IMG/VR virus record: IMGVR_UViG_3300034198_002381
Location: 1 to 28,769 of that record
Direction: 5' to 3' (one strand)
From: a virus
DNA: 28,769 nt
The notes under the pieces: model-generated
The model's database searches: none
Seen by the model: only the letters and a program-made list of their open reading frames with translations
What the model was told of the DNA's origin: nothing
Made by a program: the position numbers and the translations under genes
Part shown: piece by piece, positions 13,841 to 21,290 of the stretch
Layout: every line of letters starts with the position of its first letter
How positions within the stretch are numbered: the first letter of the stretch is position 1

Positions 13841-15042
13841 ATATTGATATGATCAATTATGGTTACTACTTTTACAATAATGAGATTTCGTATAATAGAC
13901 AAGATATTTTGGATAAAATGGTCCACAATAAAGATTATGATGGCGATTTCGAATTTCATTTCAACAATCATGTTTTTGACAATATAGATTGGACAACAGA
14001 ACCAGAAACAGATATCGAAACGATGTATAAGGAAAGAGCTCAACAGCTGAGAGACAAATACAGATATTTGATCGTTTTATTCTCTGGTGGTTCTGATTCT
14101 ATACAAATACTCAATACGTTTATGAAAAACAATATATTTATCGATGAAATACAATGTTTCCATCACGAAAAGGGTATGGAAATAGTTTCTTTAAATCAAA
14201 TACAAGAAAATCAAGATTTAACACATTTGTTAGAATATAAGTATGTAGCAAAAGATTTTCTGGAAAAGGTAAAACAAAAAAGCCCAAATACTATAATAAC
14301 CTCAGTAGACCTTACTGATTTTTTGGTAGACAATGTTGTCGGTAAAAAATATGATTATTTGGGTCAGAATAAAAACAATATTATCATGACTCCAATGGCA
14401 TTCAATTATTTACCAAGGTCTTACAGTTACCAAATAATCAAGATCAACGAAGAAAGAAATAAACAAAAAGACAGTGTTGCTATAGTCAGGGGTATAGAAA
14501 AACCAAGACTAAATGTTTATGGTGAAGATTTGATGTTTCATTTCACTGATGCTACATTGATGACTGGTAGAAATATGATCAATGGTGACATGGCTAAAGT
14601 TGGAACTATTGAGAATTTCTTTTGGACAGCAGATTACCCTTTGATACCTGTGAAACAATCTCATATGATTTTAAAAACTTTTAGAGAAAAAAACCATTTA
14701 AAAAGTAAATTTGTTAAATATAAAAAGAAAATCCAAGAAGATTACAAAGAAAATCAGTACAATTGGTACTCTAGGGGTATTTTGTTATCAGAGAGGATAA
14801 CAAGTTCTATCATATACCCAGGTTGGTCTCCTAATATCTTTTTCGGTCTTAAACCAGAAAAACAATCTCCTGAGTTTATATTGTTGGATAAGATGGGTTA
14901 TAACCATCATGGTCAAACAGTCGTAGACGAATACAGGAATTTCATATTAAAAAAATATTATAAAATATCAAACAAAAATCTTTTGAAAAATTTCATGATA
15001 ACTAAACAGTATTTCGTGGGAAAGGTGAACAATGAGAAATAA
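13837..15042 (+). CDS. PP-loop ATP-pyrophosphatase-like protein C (paralogue of A)
   Basis: A 401-aa protein with LIVLFSGGSDS at residues 78-88, the PP-loop. Similarity to protein A (10099-11130) is clear along the N-terminal half: IDWTTEP against LDWTKEP, YKERAQQLRDKY against YRERAQQIRETY, and IDEIQ against IDEIL after the loop. Further on, GIEKP matches GKEKP and KQSHMI matches KQSHKI. It has an extra C-terminal region of about 60 residues. No glutaminase domain is present. AAGGA at 13826-13830 precedes the ATGA start. The 3' end overlaps the next gene by 11 nt. The paired paralogues A and C bracket the hydroxylase, PP-loop B, methyltransferase and amidoligase genes. Confidence 0.8.
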   Translation: MNIDMINYGYYFYNNEISYNRQDILDKMVHNKDYDGDFEFHFNNHVFDNIDWTTEPETDIETMYKERAQQLRDKYRYLIVLFSGGSDSIQILNTFMKNNIFIDEIQCFHHEKGMEIVSLNQIQENQDLTHLLEYKYVAKDFLEKVKQKSPNTIITSVDLTDFLVDNVVGKKYDYLGQNKNNIIMTPMAFNYLPRSYSYQIIKINEERNKQKDSVAIVRGIEKPRLNVYGEDLMFHFTDATLMTGRNMINGDMAKVGTIENFFWTADYPLIPVKQSHMILKTFREKNHLKSKFVKYKKKIQEDYKENQYNWYSRGILLSERITSSIIYPGWSPNIFFGLKPEKQSPEFILLDKMGYNHHGQTVVDEYRNFILKKYYKISNKNLLKNFMITKQYFVGKVNNEK

Positions 15043-15931
15043 ATTATTAATTATACTATTTGCATTTCTATTTGCAAACACAGCTTTTGCAAAAGAAACC
15101 ATCAATGTCTACACCAAATTCAGTAATGGCTCTCCTCCTGGTAGAATTTTGTTCGACCTACTCAATCGTATGAATGAAATAGATGAAAAATACGAATACA
15201 AATTTTCGACTTTACCAGGCGGCGAAGGAGAAACTGCTATAGCAAGAGTGTTTAAAGATCCTGGTAAAGTTTTGTTATATGCAGCAAATGCTGAGTTTAC
15301 TTTTTTCAGAGAAAAGATTACAGAGTACGATAAGAAGAAAGATTTCATATTCATACAATCTATTCAATCTGCACCCTACTCTTTGATCGTTCCCAAGATC
15401 CATAATATTTCTTCTTTAGACCAATTGATAGATAGGATTAAAAATAAACCAAATGCATTTTATGCCAATTTGTCTGTTTCTGGCGCGACGAATATATTGT
15501 CAGAAAGGTTTATTGAAAAATACGGTTTGGGTAATAATTTAAAACCAATAAATTACAGTAACCTTGTCGATGTTGGAAGGGGAACTATTAATGGCGAATT
15601 TGATTTTTTTATTTTCGAACCATCGACTATCCCTTCTTCTTCGTTTGATGTGTTATTTGTAACTTCTAAAGAAAGAAACCCATTTTTTCCCGAAACTAAA
15701 TCTATAACTGAATTGGGGTTGGACAATTTATATTTTGAGACTTTAACATTTTTCGCCACAAATTCTAAGAACAGAGAATTAGCAGAGCGTGTAGAAAAAT
15801 TAGCAGTCAGAGTTTGCGAAAACGAAAATTTTAAAAATCTGTTATCTAAAAATAATAGAGTTTCCAAATGTATGGGTTCTCAAAAAACAGAACAATTTTT
15901 ATTAAAAGAATACAATCATTTCAGATATTGA
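15032..15931 (+). CDS. Secreted TctC/Bug-type substrate-binding protein 1
   Basis: A 299-aa protein with a clear signal peptide (MRNKLLIILFAFLFANTAFA, cut before KE), so it should be periplasmic. The mature part follows the Bug/TctC receptor pattern of tripartite tricarboxylate transporters: an early loop with LPGGEGETAIARV, SAPYSLIVPK before a segment like 'kTl-eLi', ANLSVSGATNILSE, then RNPFFPETKSITELGL, matching the family's 'R-(x)n-PdvPT-aE-G' block. Cellular members capture carboxylates or other small molecules for a membrane TctAB pair; none is encoded here. It is quite divergent, and two Cys near the C-terminus (264 and 282) may form a disulfide. It overlaps PP-loop C by 11 nt and converges on, and overlaps by 16 nt, the next gene. 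Confidence 0.7.
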   Translation: MRNKLLIILFAFLFANTAFAKETINVYTKFSNGSPPGRILFDLLNRMNEIDEKYEYKFSTLPGGEGETAIARVFKDPGKVLLYAANAEFTFFREKITEYDKKKDFIFIQSIQSAPYSLIVPKIHNISSLDQLIDRIKNKPNAFYANLSVSGATNILSERFIEKYGLGNNLKPINYSNLVDVGRGTINGEFDFFIFEPSTIPSSSFDVLFVTSKERNPFFPETKSITELGLDNLYFETLTFFATNSKNRELAERVEKLAVRVCENENFKNLLSKNNRVSKCMGSQKTEQFLLKEYNHFRY

Positions 15932-16827
15932 ATATTTTCTTTATTCAAACGCTGTAATATCTGTTCTGCTTCTTTCCAATCTATCAAATTAACATCTATA
16001 CCTGCTTTAGAAGCTTCCTCTATATAATCTAAATCTTGAACAGCTGCTGAAAACGCTTTACGCAATTCAGCAGCTTTTTCTTTTGGTATATTTGGGGGCG
16101 CAACGTAAGGTCTCAATAAGATGTATTGGGATTCGAAAATAAATAATTTATTTTGATCTTTGGTCAACTCTGCTAAAGTTTTCACTTCAGGAAAATTAGG
16201 ATGACGATTTACCCCATTACCGAATTGCAATATAGGTTTGATTTTACTATTCGGACTCAACCATCCTGGTTTGGTTGATTTAATCCCTATCATACTATTG
16301 ATCATAGCATCTATTTCTTCGCGCTCGAGAGCGAGTCTGATTTCACTCTGGCTTTTGTAACCTTTTATTTCTTTGATATTCCATATGTTTTTAAGAATAT
16401 CTATAGGGTCACCGACCAATACGTTATCAGAACCGACTATCAATTCACCATCATATTCTTTATTTGACATGACTAACACAGTATCTTTTCTGCCATCCGC
16501 AGTAGAACCTAGCCAAGTGAATTTGATAGGATCGAAGTTTATATTTGGACCTCCTATAGCCCCAACCAAAGGTATGTTTTTATAAAATACTCCTATAGTA
16601 TTTCCATCTTTCGGTGCTATATTGTAAAGGTAATTTGCTGCCACGACACTCGCGGCTCCAGGAATAATTTTAAATTCTACTGTTCGGTTTAGGTGTTTTT
16701 GTAAATACTTTCCGAATATCCTAGCATTGATCGCATGAGAGTCTTCTGCTACTGGTAAGATAATTGTTAGTGTTTCTGCTTTTACCGGAACTATAAATAA
16801 TAAGAAAACTATCAACCACCTAATCAT
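15916..16827 (-). CDS. Secreted TctC/Bug-type substrate-binding protein 2
   Basis: A 303-aa protein on the opposite strand to every other gene here. The start at 16827 (MIRWLIVFLLF) is chosen over one four codons upstream (16839) because GGAGA (16833-16837, minus strand) stands six bases before it. Residues 1-17 are a signal peptide ending VKA. Family features are strong: PGAASVVAANYLYNIAPKDG, FTWLGS, then NRHPNFPEVKTLAEL, APPNIPKEKAAELRKAF and a final DWKEAEQILQRL, the usual end of tripartite tricarboxylate receptors. It is closer to cellular marine bacterial members than protein 1. No TctA or TctB is present. It probably binds a small organic substrate in the host periplasm; which one cannot be read. 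Confidence 0.85.
   Translation of the reverse strand: MIRWLIVFLLFIVPVKAETLTIILPVAEDSHAINARIFGKYLQKHLNRTVEFKIIPGAASVVAANYLYNIAPKDGNTIGVFYKNIPLVGAIGGPNINFDPIKFTWLGSTADGRKDTVLVMSNKEYDGELIVGSDNVLVGDPIDILKNIWNIKEIKGYKSQSEIRLALEREEIDAMINSMIGIKSTKPGWLSPNSKIKPILQFGNGVNRHPNFPEVKTLAELTKDQNKLFIFESQYILLRPYVAPPNIPKEKAAELRKAFSAAVQDLDYIEEASKAGIDVNLIDWKEAEQILQRLNKENIQYLK
16792..16799 (+). promoter_or_regulatory. Putative late promoter before the neck gene
   Basis: Exact TATAAATA, 73 nt before gp13. It lies inside the signal-peptide region of the oppositely oriented receptor gene, where protein-coding demand does not act in this sense. It could start the long gp13-gp17 transcript. Confidence 0.55.
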
Positions 16828-16872
16828 AATTATCTCCATAGTGAAAAGTTATAAATTATTTAGAGGATTAAA

Positions 16873-17613
16873 ATGGCAATACCCACATCAAGAGATACAT
16901 TTAAAGAATATTGTCTTCGAACTCTCGGCAAGCCTGTCATTGAAATTAATGTTGATGACGATCAAGTTGACGATCGTATAGATGAAGCTTTGAAATATTT
17001 CTGGGACTACCATTTCGACGGTTCTGAAAAGATATTTTACAAACATCAGATAACATCACAAAACAAAATAGACAAATATTTCATTCTACCCGATAATGTT
17101 ATCGGCGCTGTTAATATTTTCGAAATCGGTCAAGCTCTGAACACTAACAATTTGTTCAATATCCGTTATCAGATCGCATTGAACGATCTTTATACTTTGA
17201 CCTCTGTATCTATGGTTCCGTATTATATGGCATTGCAGCATGTTCAGTTTTTGGAACAAATGCTTGTCGGTAAACAACCTTTAAGATACAATCGTCACAA
17301 CAATCGTTTGTATGTTGATATGAGTTGGGATATCGTAAATCCCGGAGATTATGTTATAGTTGAAGCTTATCAAATCGTTGACCCTGACGAGTTTACAAAA
17401 ACTTGGGGAGATCGCTGGCTCGCGAGATACTCTACATGCCTAATAAAGCAACAATGGGGCAACAACCTCAAAAAGTTCGATGGTATGAAGATGCCAGGCG
17501 GTCTGACTTTTAACGGTCAAAGAATTTATGAAGAAGCTTCTACAGAAAGATTAGAACTAGAAAAAGAAATGATTTATAGTTACAGCTTGCCTGTGACGGA
17601 TATGATAGGATAA
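16873..17613 (+). CDS. gp13: Neck protein gp13 (head completion)
   Basis: A 246-aa protein beginning MAIPTSRDTFKEYCLRTLG followed by acidic VDDDQVDDRIDEAL, the recognisable N-terminus of gp13 in aquatic T4-like phages. T4 gp13 (309 aa) joins the packaged head and, with gp14, forms the neck to which the tail attaches. AGAGG at 16862-16866 supports the start. It opens the conserved structural run and is followed by gp14 after one base, as in T4. The protein is somewhat shorter than in T4, as is usual in this lineage. Confidence 0.9.
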   Translation: MAIPTSRDTFKEYCLRTLGKPVIEINVDDDQVDDRIDEALKYFWDYHFDGSEKIFYKHQITSQNKIDKYFILPDNVIGAVNIFEIGQALNTNNLFNIRYQIALNDLYTLTSVSMVPYYMALQHVQFLEQMLVGKQPLRYNRHNNRLYVDMSWDIVNPGDYVIVEAYQIVDPDEFTKTWGDRWLARYSTCLIKQQWGNNLKKFDGMKMPGGLTFNGQRIYEEASTERLELEKEMIYSYSLPVTDMIG

Positions 17614-17614
17614 A

Positions 17615-18337
17615 ATGGCAACAAATTTCTTTTTCAATAATTACCAATCTTCAATGGAGCAGCAGCTCCTAGAGAATTTGATTATTGAATCTATTAGAAT
17701 ATATGGTCAGGATATGTACTATATTCCTCGCAAACTTCATAACTATGATAGTGTTTATGGAGCAGATGATCAATCTAGTTATGAGTTCGCATATCCTATA
17801 GAAATCTACATCAAATCTGTTGATGGGTTTGCTGGCGATGGTAATTTTATGTCCAAATTCGGTATTGAGATTAGAGATCAAGTAATATTCTCAGTATCTC
17901 AAAAAATATTCAATCAAGAGATCGGCGAGTACACCACGCAAGTTCGACCTAACGAAGGCGATCTTATATTTTTCCCGCTTAATAAGAAATGCTTCCAGGT
18001 TAAATACGTTAACAAATTTGAAATGTTTTATCAGTTAGGCGCATTACAAACTTGGGAAATGACTTGTGAATTGTTCGAATATTCTGGCGAAACACTAAAA
18101 ACTGGTATACCAGAAATCGATGTTCTTCAAAAGAAATATAGCACTAATGTTTTAGATTGGTCACTTCTGAACGAGTCTGGTGCGAGACTTATCGATGAAA
18201 CTGGTGATTATATAACACTTGAAGGTTCTTCTGTCGGCAATCTCATTGTTGGTGATGACAGTGATGAAATTCAAACAGAATCTAACGAATTTGTAGATTG
18301 GTCTAGAGCCGATCCGTTCAGCGAAAGTAATATTTAA
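17615..18337 (+). CDS. gp14: Neck protein gp14
   Basis: A 240-aa protein with MATNFFFNNY, EQQLLENLIIESIRIYGQD and YYIPR near the N-terminus, then FSVSQKIF, RPNEGDLIFFP and TWEMTCELFEYS in the middle, all features of gp14 in T4-like phages. gp14 forms a ring with gp13 that closes the filled head and receives the tail. The C-terminal part is acidic (DDSDEIQTESNEF). It lies between gp13 and gp15 as in T4, and its stop overlaps the gp15 start by one base. Confidence 0.9.
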   Translation: MATNFFFNNYQSSMEQQLLENLIIESIRIYGQDMYYIPRKLHNYDSVYGADDQSSYEFAYPIEIYIKSVDGFAGDGNFMSKFGIEIRDQVIFSVSQKIFNQEIGEYTTQVRPNEGDLIFFPLNKKCFQVKYVNKFEMFYQLGALQTWEMTCELFEYSGETLKTGIPEIDVLQKKYSTNVLDWSLLNESGARLIDETGDYITLEGSSVGNLIVGDDSDEIQTESNEFVDWSRADPFSESNI

Positions 18338-19185
18338 TGTTCGGTCAAACATTTTATTTCAGCACAATACGTAAATATGTTATACTTGTAGGAACGTTGT
18401 TCAACGATATTCATATAACTCGTTCAGATAAGCAAGGTAATACCACTGCTCTGATTAAAGTTCCTATTTCGTATGCACCTAAAGATAAAATGTTAGCTCG
18501 TGTCCTTCAAGATCCAGCAATAGACAGAGAAACAGCAACTATTCCTTTGCCTATGATTTCTTTCGAAATGGGTCAAATGAGATATGATGGTACCAGAAAA
18601 TTACCAACTGTTGGTAGATCTAGTGTTAAAAATGACACTTTGGCGAACAAATTCAACTATCAGTATAACCCAGTTCCTTATAATATAGAATTTAAAGTTT
18701 ATATTTACGCTAAAAATGCTGAAGACGGAACTAAGATTATTGAACAGATATTACCATTTTTCGCACCTGATTGGACAACGACCGTTAAACTTATACCAGA
18801 AATGGATATTATAATGGACATTCCAATCGTGCTAAATACTATTAACTATAGTGATAATTATGACGGGGCATTTAAAGAACGTAGAGCGATTATTTGGACT
18901 TTAGATTTAGTATTAAAAGGATACATTTATGGACCAGTTAAGAAAGGCGGTATCATTAAATTCGTTAAAACGAATTTCTATATGCCAAACGTTCCTGATG
19001 GTAAACTGAATGATGCAGTGGGAGTTACGCCAATCGCAGAAAGGCTCACTGTACAACCTGGACTGACTGCAGAAGGTAATCCTACTAATAATATTAATGA
19101 AACGATTCCTTATAATGAAATTGAAGCATCTGACGATTATGGTTTCATAACTCAGATTTATAACACAGATGAGATAGATGACTGA
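18337..19185 (+). CDS. gp15: Tail sheath stabiliser and completion protein gp15
   Basis: A 282-aa protein starting MFGQTFYFSTIRKYVILVGTLF, matching the MFG-(x)n-R-Y-(x)-LxG-LF start of T4 gp15 (272 aa). A region with VPISYAPKDK and LPMISFEM follows. gp15 caps the completed tail tube and sheath as a ring and provides the docking surface for the head neck. Order gp14-gp15-gp16 is as in T4. The 3' end overlaps the small terminase gene by 8 nt. Confidence 0.9.
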   Translation: MFGQTFYFSTIRKYVILVGTLFNDIHITRSDKQGNTTALIKVPISYAPKDKMLARVLQDPAIDRETATIPLPMISFEMGQMRYDGTRKLPTVGRSSVKNDTLANKFNYQYNPVPYNIEFKVYIYAKNAEDGTKIIEQILPFFAPDWTTTVKLIPEMDIIMDIPIVLNTINYSDNYDGAFKERRAIIWTLDLVLKGYIYGPVKKGGIIKFVKTNFYMPNVPDGKLNDAVGVTPIAERLTVQPGLTAEGNPTNNINETIPYNEIEASDDYGFITQIYNTDEIDD

Positions 19186-19597
19186 AAAAGAAAATAATGA
19201 TCCTATTGGAAAAGCTTTGGGCGTTTCCCCAATAAACGATGCTGTAAAGGTTATGATGGCGGAAGCTCATAACGATAGTGCATCTGCTGATTTTGAAACA
19301 GCAAGAGCAAACGTTTTGACAGTTATAGAAAGTGGTCAAGAGGCTATATCTACGCTTTCAGAAATTGCCAACAGTTCTCAGCATCCCAGAGCTTTTGAAG
19401 TTTTAGCAAAATTGATGGATACCGTTTTAAATGCGAATAAAGATCTGTTAGATTTACAAACTAAAATTCGTGGTATACAGGCTATTGATGCTCCTATTAA
19501 TGGTAATGCAAAAACAATTAACAACAATCTTTTCGTGGGCAGCACAGCTGAACTTCAAAAAGTTTTGGCGGATATGAAAAATGGACAATCTAGCTAA
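19178..19597 (+). CDS. gp16: Terminase small subunit gp16
   Basis: A 139-aa protein, largely helical. A central segment (about 35-90, ARANVLTVIESGQEAI, AFEVLAKLMDTVLNANKDLLDLQ) fits the coiled central domain of T4 gp16 (164 aa), which assembles into rings, recognises phage DNA and stimulates the gp17 motor. The C-terminal part includes FVGSTAELQKVL. The identification rests mainly on this helix pattern and on the conserved gp15-gp16-gp17 order. It overlaps gp15 by 8 nt and gp17 by 17 nt, which suggests linked translation of the two terminase subunits. Confidence 0.85.
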   Translation: MTEKENNDPIGKALGVSPINDAVKVMMAEAHNDSASADFETARANVLTVIESGQEAISTLSEIANSSQHPRAFEVLAKLMDTVLNANKDLLDLQTKIRGIQAIDAPINGNAKTINNNLFVGSTAELQKVLADMKNGQSS

Positions 19598-21227
19598 CTT
19601 AAAAGGTTATAACGGTAATATAAATCTGAAACGCTCGAACCAAGCTATCGAGTGGACACCAGAGTATGTTCAAGAATACGTGAAATGTTCTAAAGACGTA
19701 GTATATTTTACTGAAAAATATATGAAAATTATTAACGTAGATAAGGGTCTTATAAATTTCACATTGTATCCTTATCAGAAAGATATGTTAACTTCTTTCG
19801 CCGCTAATCGTTTTAATATTGTAACCACGGCAAGACAGGCTGGTAAATCGACAACAACCTGTGCCTTTATCCTTTGGTATATCATATTTCATCCAGATAA
19901 GACCGTAGCCTTACTCGCTAACAAGGGTGACACTGCTCAAGAAATTCTTGGACGTGTCCAGCTAGCTTATCAACATTTGCCTAAATGGCTTCAACAAGGT
20001 GTTAGTGAATGGAACAAAAGATCATTTGTTCTTGAAAATAATAGTCGTGTTATAGCAGCCGCGACAAGTTCTGACGCTATCCGTGGTTACTCTATTAACT
20101 TACTTTTCATCGACGAAGCAGCATTCATCGATACTTGGGATGAGTTTTTCACTTCAGTTTACCCAACTATTTCTTCTGGTACAGAATCTAAAATCGTTTT
20201 GGTGTCAACCCCGAATGGTTTAAATCATTTCTATAAAACTTGGGTTAATGCCAGAGAAGGCAAAAATCAATACGCATATATAAGGGTTCATTGGAAAGAC
20301 GTTCCTGGTAGAGACGATAAATGGAGAGAGCAAACACTTTCTGGTATGAACTTTGACCTTGAAAAATTCGCACAGGAGCACGAGTGTGAGTTTCTTGGTT
20401 CTTCTGGAACTCTTATTGCTGGTTGGAAGCTGAAAGAGCTAGTGCCACAACCTCCTATTTTAGAAAAAGAGGGTTTGATTCAATATATAGCTCCCAGTAA
20501 AGAGAGAGTATATATGATGGTCTGCGACGTTTCTCGTGGTAAAGGATTAGATTATTCCGCATTCCAGTTGATGGATGTTACGACCATGCCATATCAACAA
20601 GCGGCATTATATAGAAACAATTCAGTAACTCCTGTTGATTATGCAGAAGTAATTCATAGAGTGGCGAAAGCGTATAACAATGCTTCTGTTCTTGTAGAAA
20701 TTAACGATATTGGTGAACAAGTTTCACACACTTTACATTATGATTTTAGTTATGATAATGTATTATTTACAGAAAATGCTGGTAGAAGTGGTAAACGTAT
20801 CACTAGCGGATTTGGCGGTAATAATATTGATAAGGGTATCAGAACTACGAAAGTTGTTAAGTCTATAGGTTGTTCACTATTAAAACTATTGATTGAGCAA
20901 AACCAACTTATAATTAACGATTTTCATACTATTGCAGAACTTTCTACCTTTTCCAAAAAAGGTAATAGTTACGAGGCAGAATCTGGTAATCATGACGACT
21001 TAGTCATGTGCCTAGTTCTGTTCAGTTGGTTATCAGAACAACAATATTTCAAAGATTATACTAACATCAACACGTTGCATGCATTGAGAGATAAAACTGA
21101 GGAAGATATAGAGCAAGATTTAGCACCTTTCGGTTTCGTTTTTGACGGTAGGGAAACTTATTCTGACGAATCTTACGAGAGATACGTACCAGACAACTGG
21201 ATGATGGGCAACAATCGAGACTTCTAA
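19581..21227 (+). CDS. gp17: Terminase large subunit gp17 (packaging ATPase and nuclease)
   Basis: A 548-aa protein. The adenine-binding LYPYQ (62-66), Walker A TARQAGKST (83-91), Walker B LLFIDEA (174-180) and motif C LVSTPNG (207-213) define the packaging ATPase. The C-terminal RNase H-like nuclease shows VCDVSRGKG with Asp316, VEINDIG with Glu373 and Asp376, and NHDDLVM with Asp472/473, so all catalytic acids are visible. It docks on the portal, cuts concatemeric DNA and drives it into the prohead. T4 gp17 is 610 aa; this shorter form is normal for aquatic relatives. A 63-nt gap with a promoter-like site separates it from gp18. Confidence 0.95.
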   Translation: MDNLANLKGYNGNINLKRSNQAIEWTPEYVQEYVKCSKDVVYFTEKYMKIINVDKGLINFTLYPYQKDMLTSFAANRFNIVTTARQAGKSTTTCAFILWYIIFHPDKTVALLANKGDTAQEILGRVQLAYQHLPKWLQQGVSEWNKRSFVLENNSRVIAAATSSDAIRGYSINLLFIDEAAFIDTWDEFFTSVYPTISSGTESKIVLVSTPNGLNHFYKTWVNAREGKNQYAYIRVHWKDVPGRDDKWREQTLSGMNFDLEKFAQEHECEFLGSSGTLIAGWKLKELVPQPPILEKEGLIQYIAPSKERVYMMVCDVSRGKGLDYSAFQLMDVTTMPYQQAALYRNNSVTPVDYAEVIHRVAKAYNNASVLVEINDIGEQVSHTLHYDFSYDNVLFTENAGRSGKRITSGFGGNNIDKGIRTTKVVKSIGCSLLKLLIEQNQLIINDFHTIAELSTFSKKGNSYEAESGNHDDLVMCLVLFSWLSEQQYFKDYTNINTLHALRDKTEEDIEQDLAPFGFVFDGRETYSDESYERYVPDNWMMGNNRDF

Positions 21228-21239
21228 GAAACCATTTTT

Positions 21240-21247
21240 AATAAATA
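21240..21247 (+). promoter_or_regulatory. Late-promoter-like AATAAATA before sheath gene
   Basis: AATAAATA in the gp17-gp18 gap, one base off the T4 core, 43 nt before the gp18 start. The same octamer occurs at the same kind of place before gp19. A strong AAAAAGGAGA Shine-Dalgarno follows at about 21276-21285, suitable for a highly expressed gene. Confidence 0.5.
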
Positions 21248-21290
21248 ATAAAAAATAATCAATGCGTTCTCGTAAAAAGGAGATATAAAA

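Noticed and set aside
10099-15042. Queuosine/7-deazaguanine DNA modification cluster
   Set aside because: PP-loop proteins could suggest QueC, but no QueD, QueE, FolE or DNA transglycosylase is in the window and the PP-loop proteins do not show the QueC zinc-binding Cys set.
16321-16336. Small CGCTC/GAGCG dyad in the receptor gene
   Set aside because: Five-base arms within coding sequence and no T tract; likely chance.
16828-16839. Upstream start for the minus-strand receptor
   Set aside because: The GGAG that would be the ribosome site of the downstream ATG is inside this extension, and signal-peptide shape is better from 16827.
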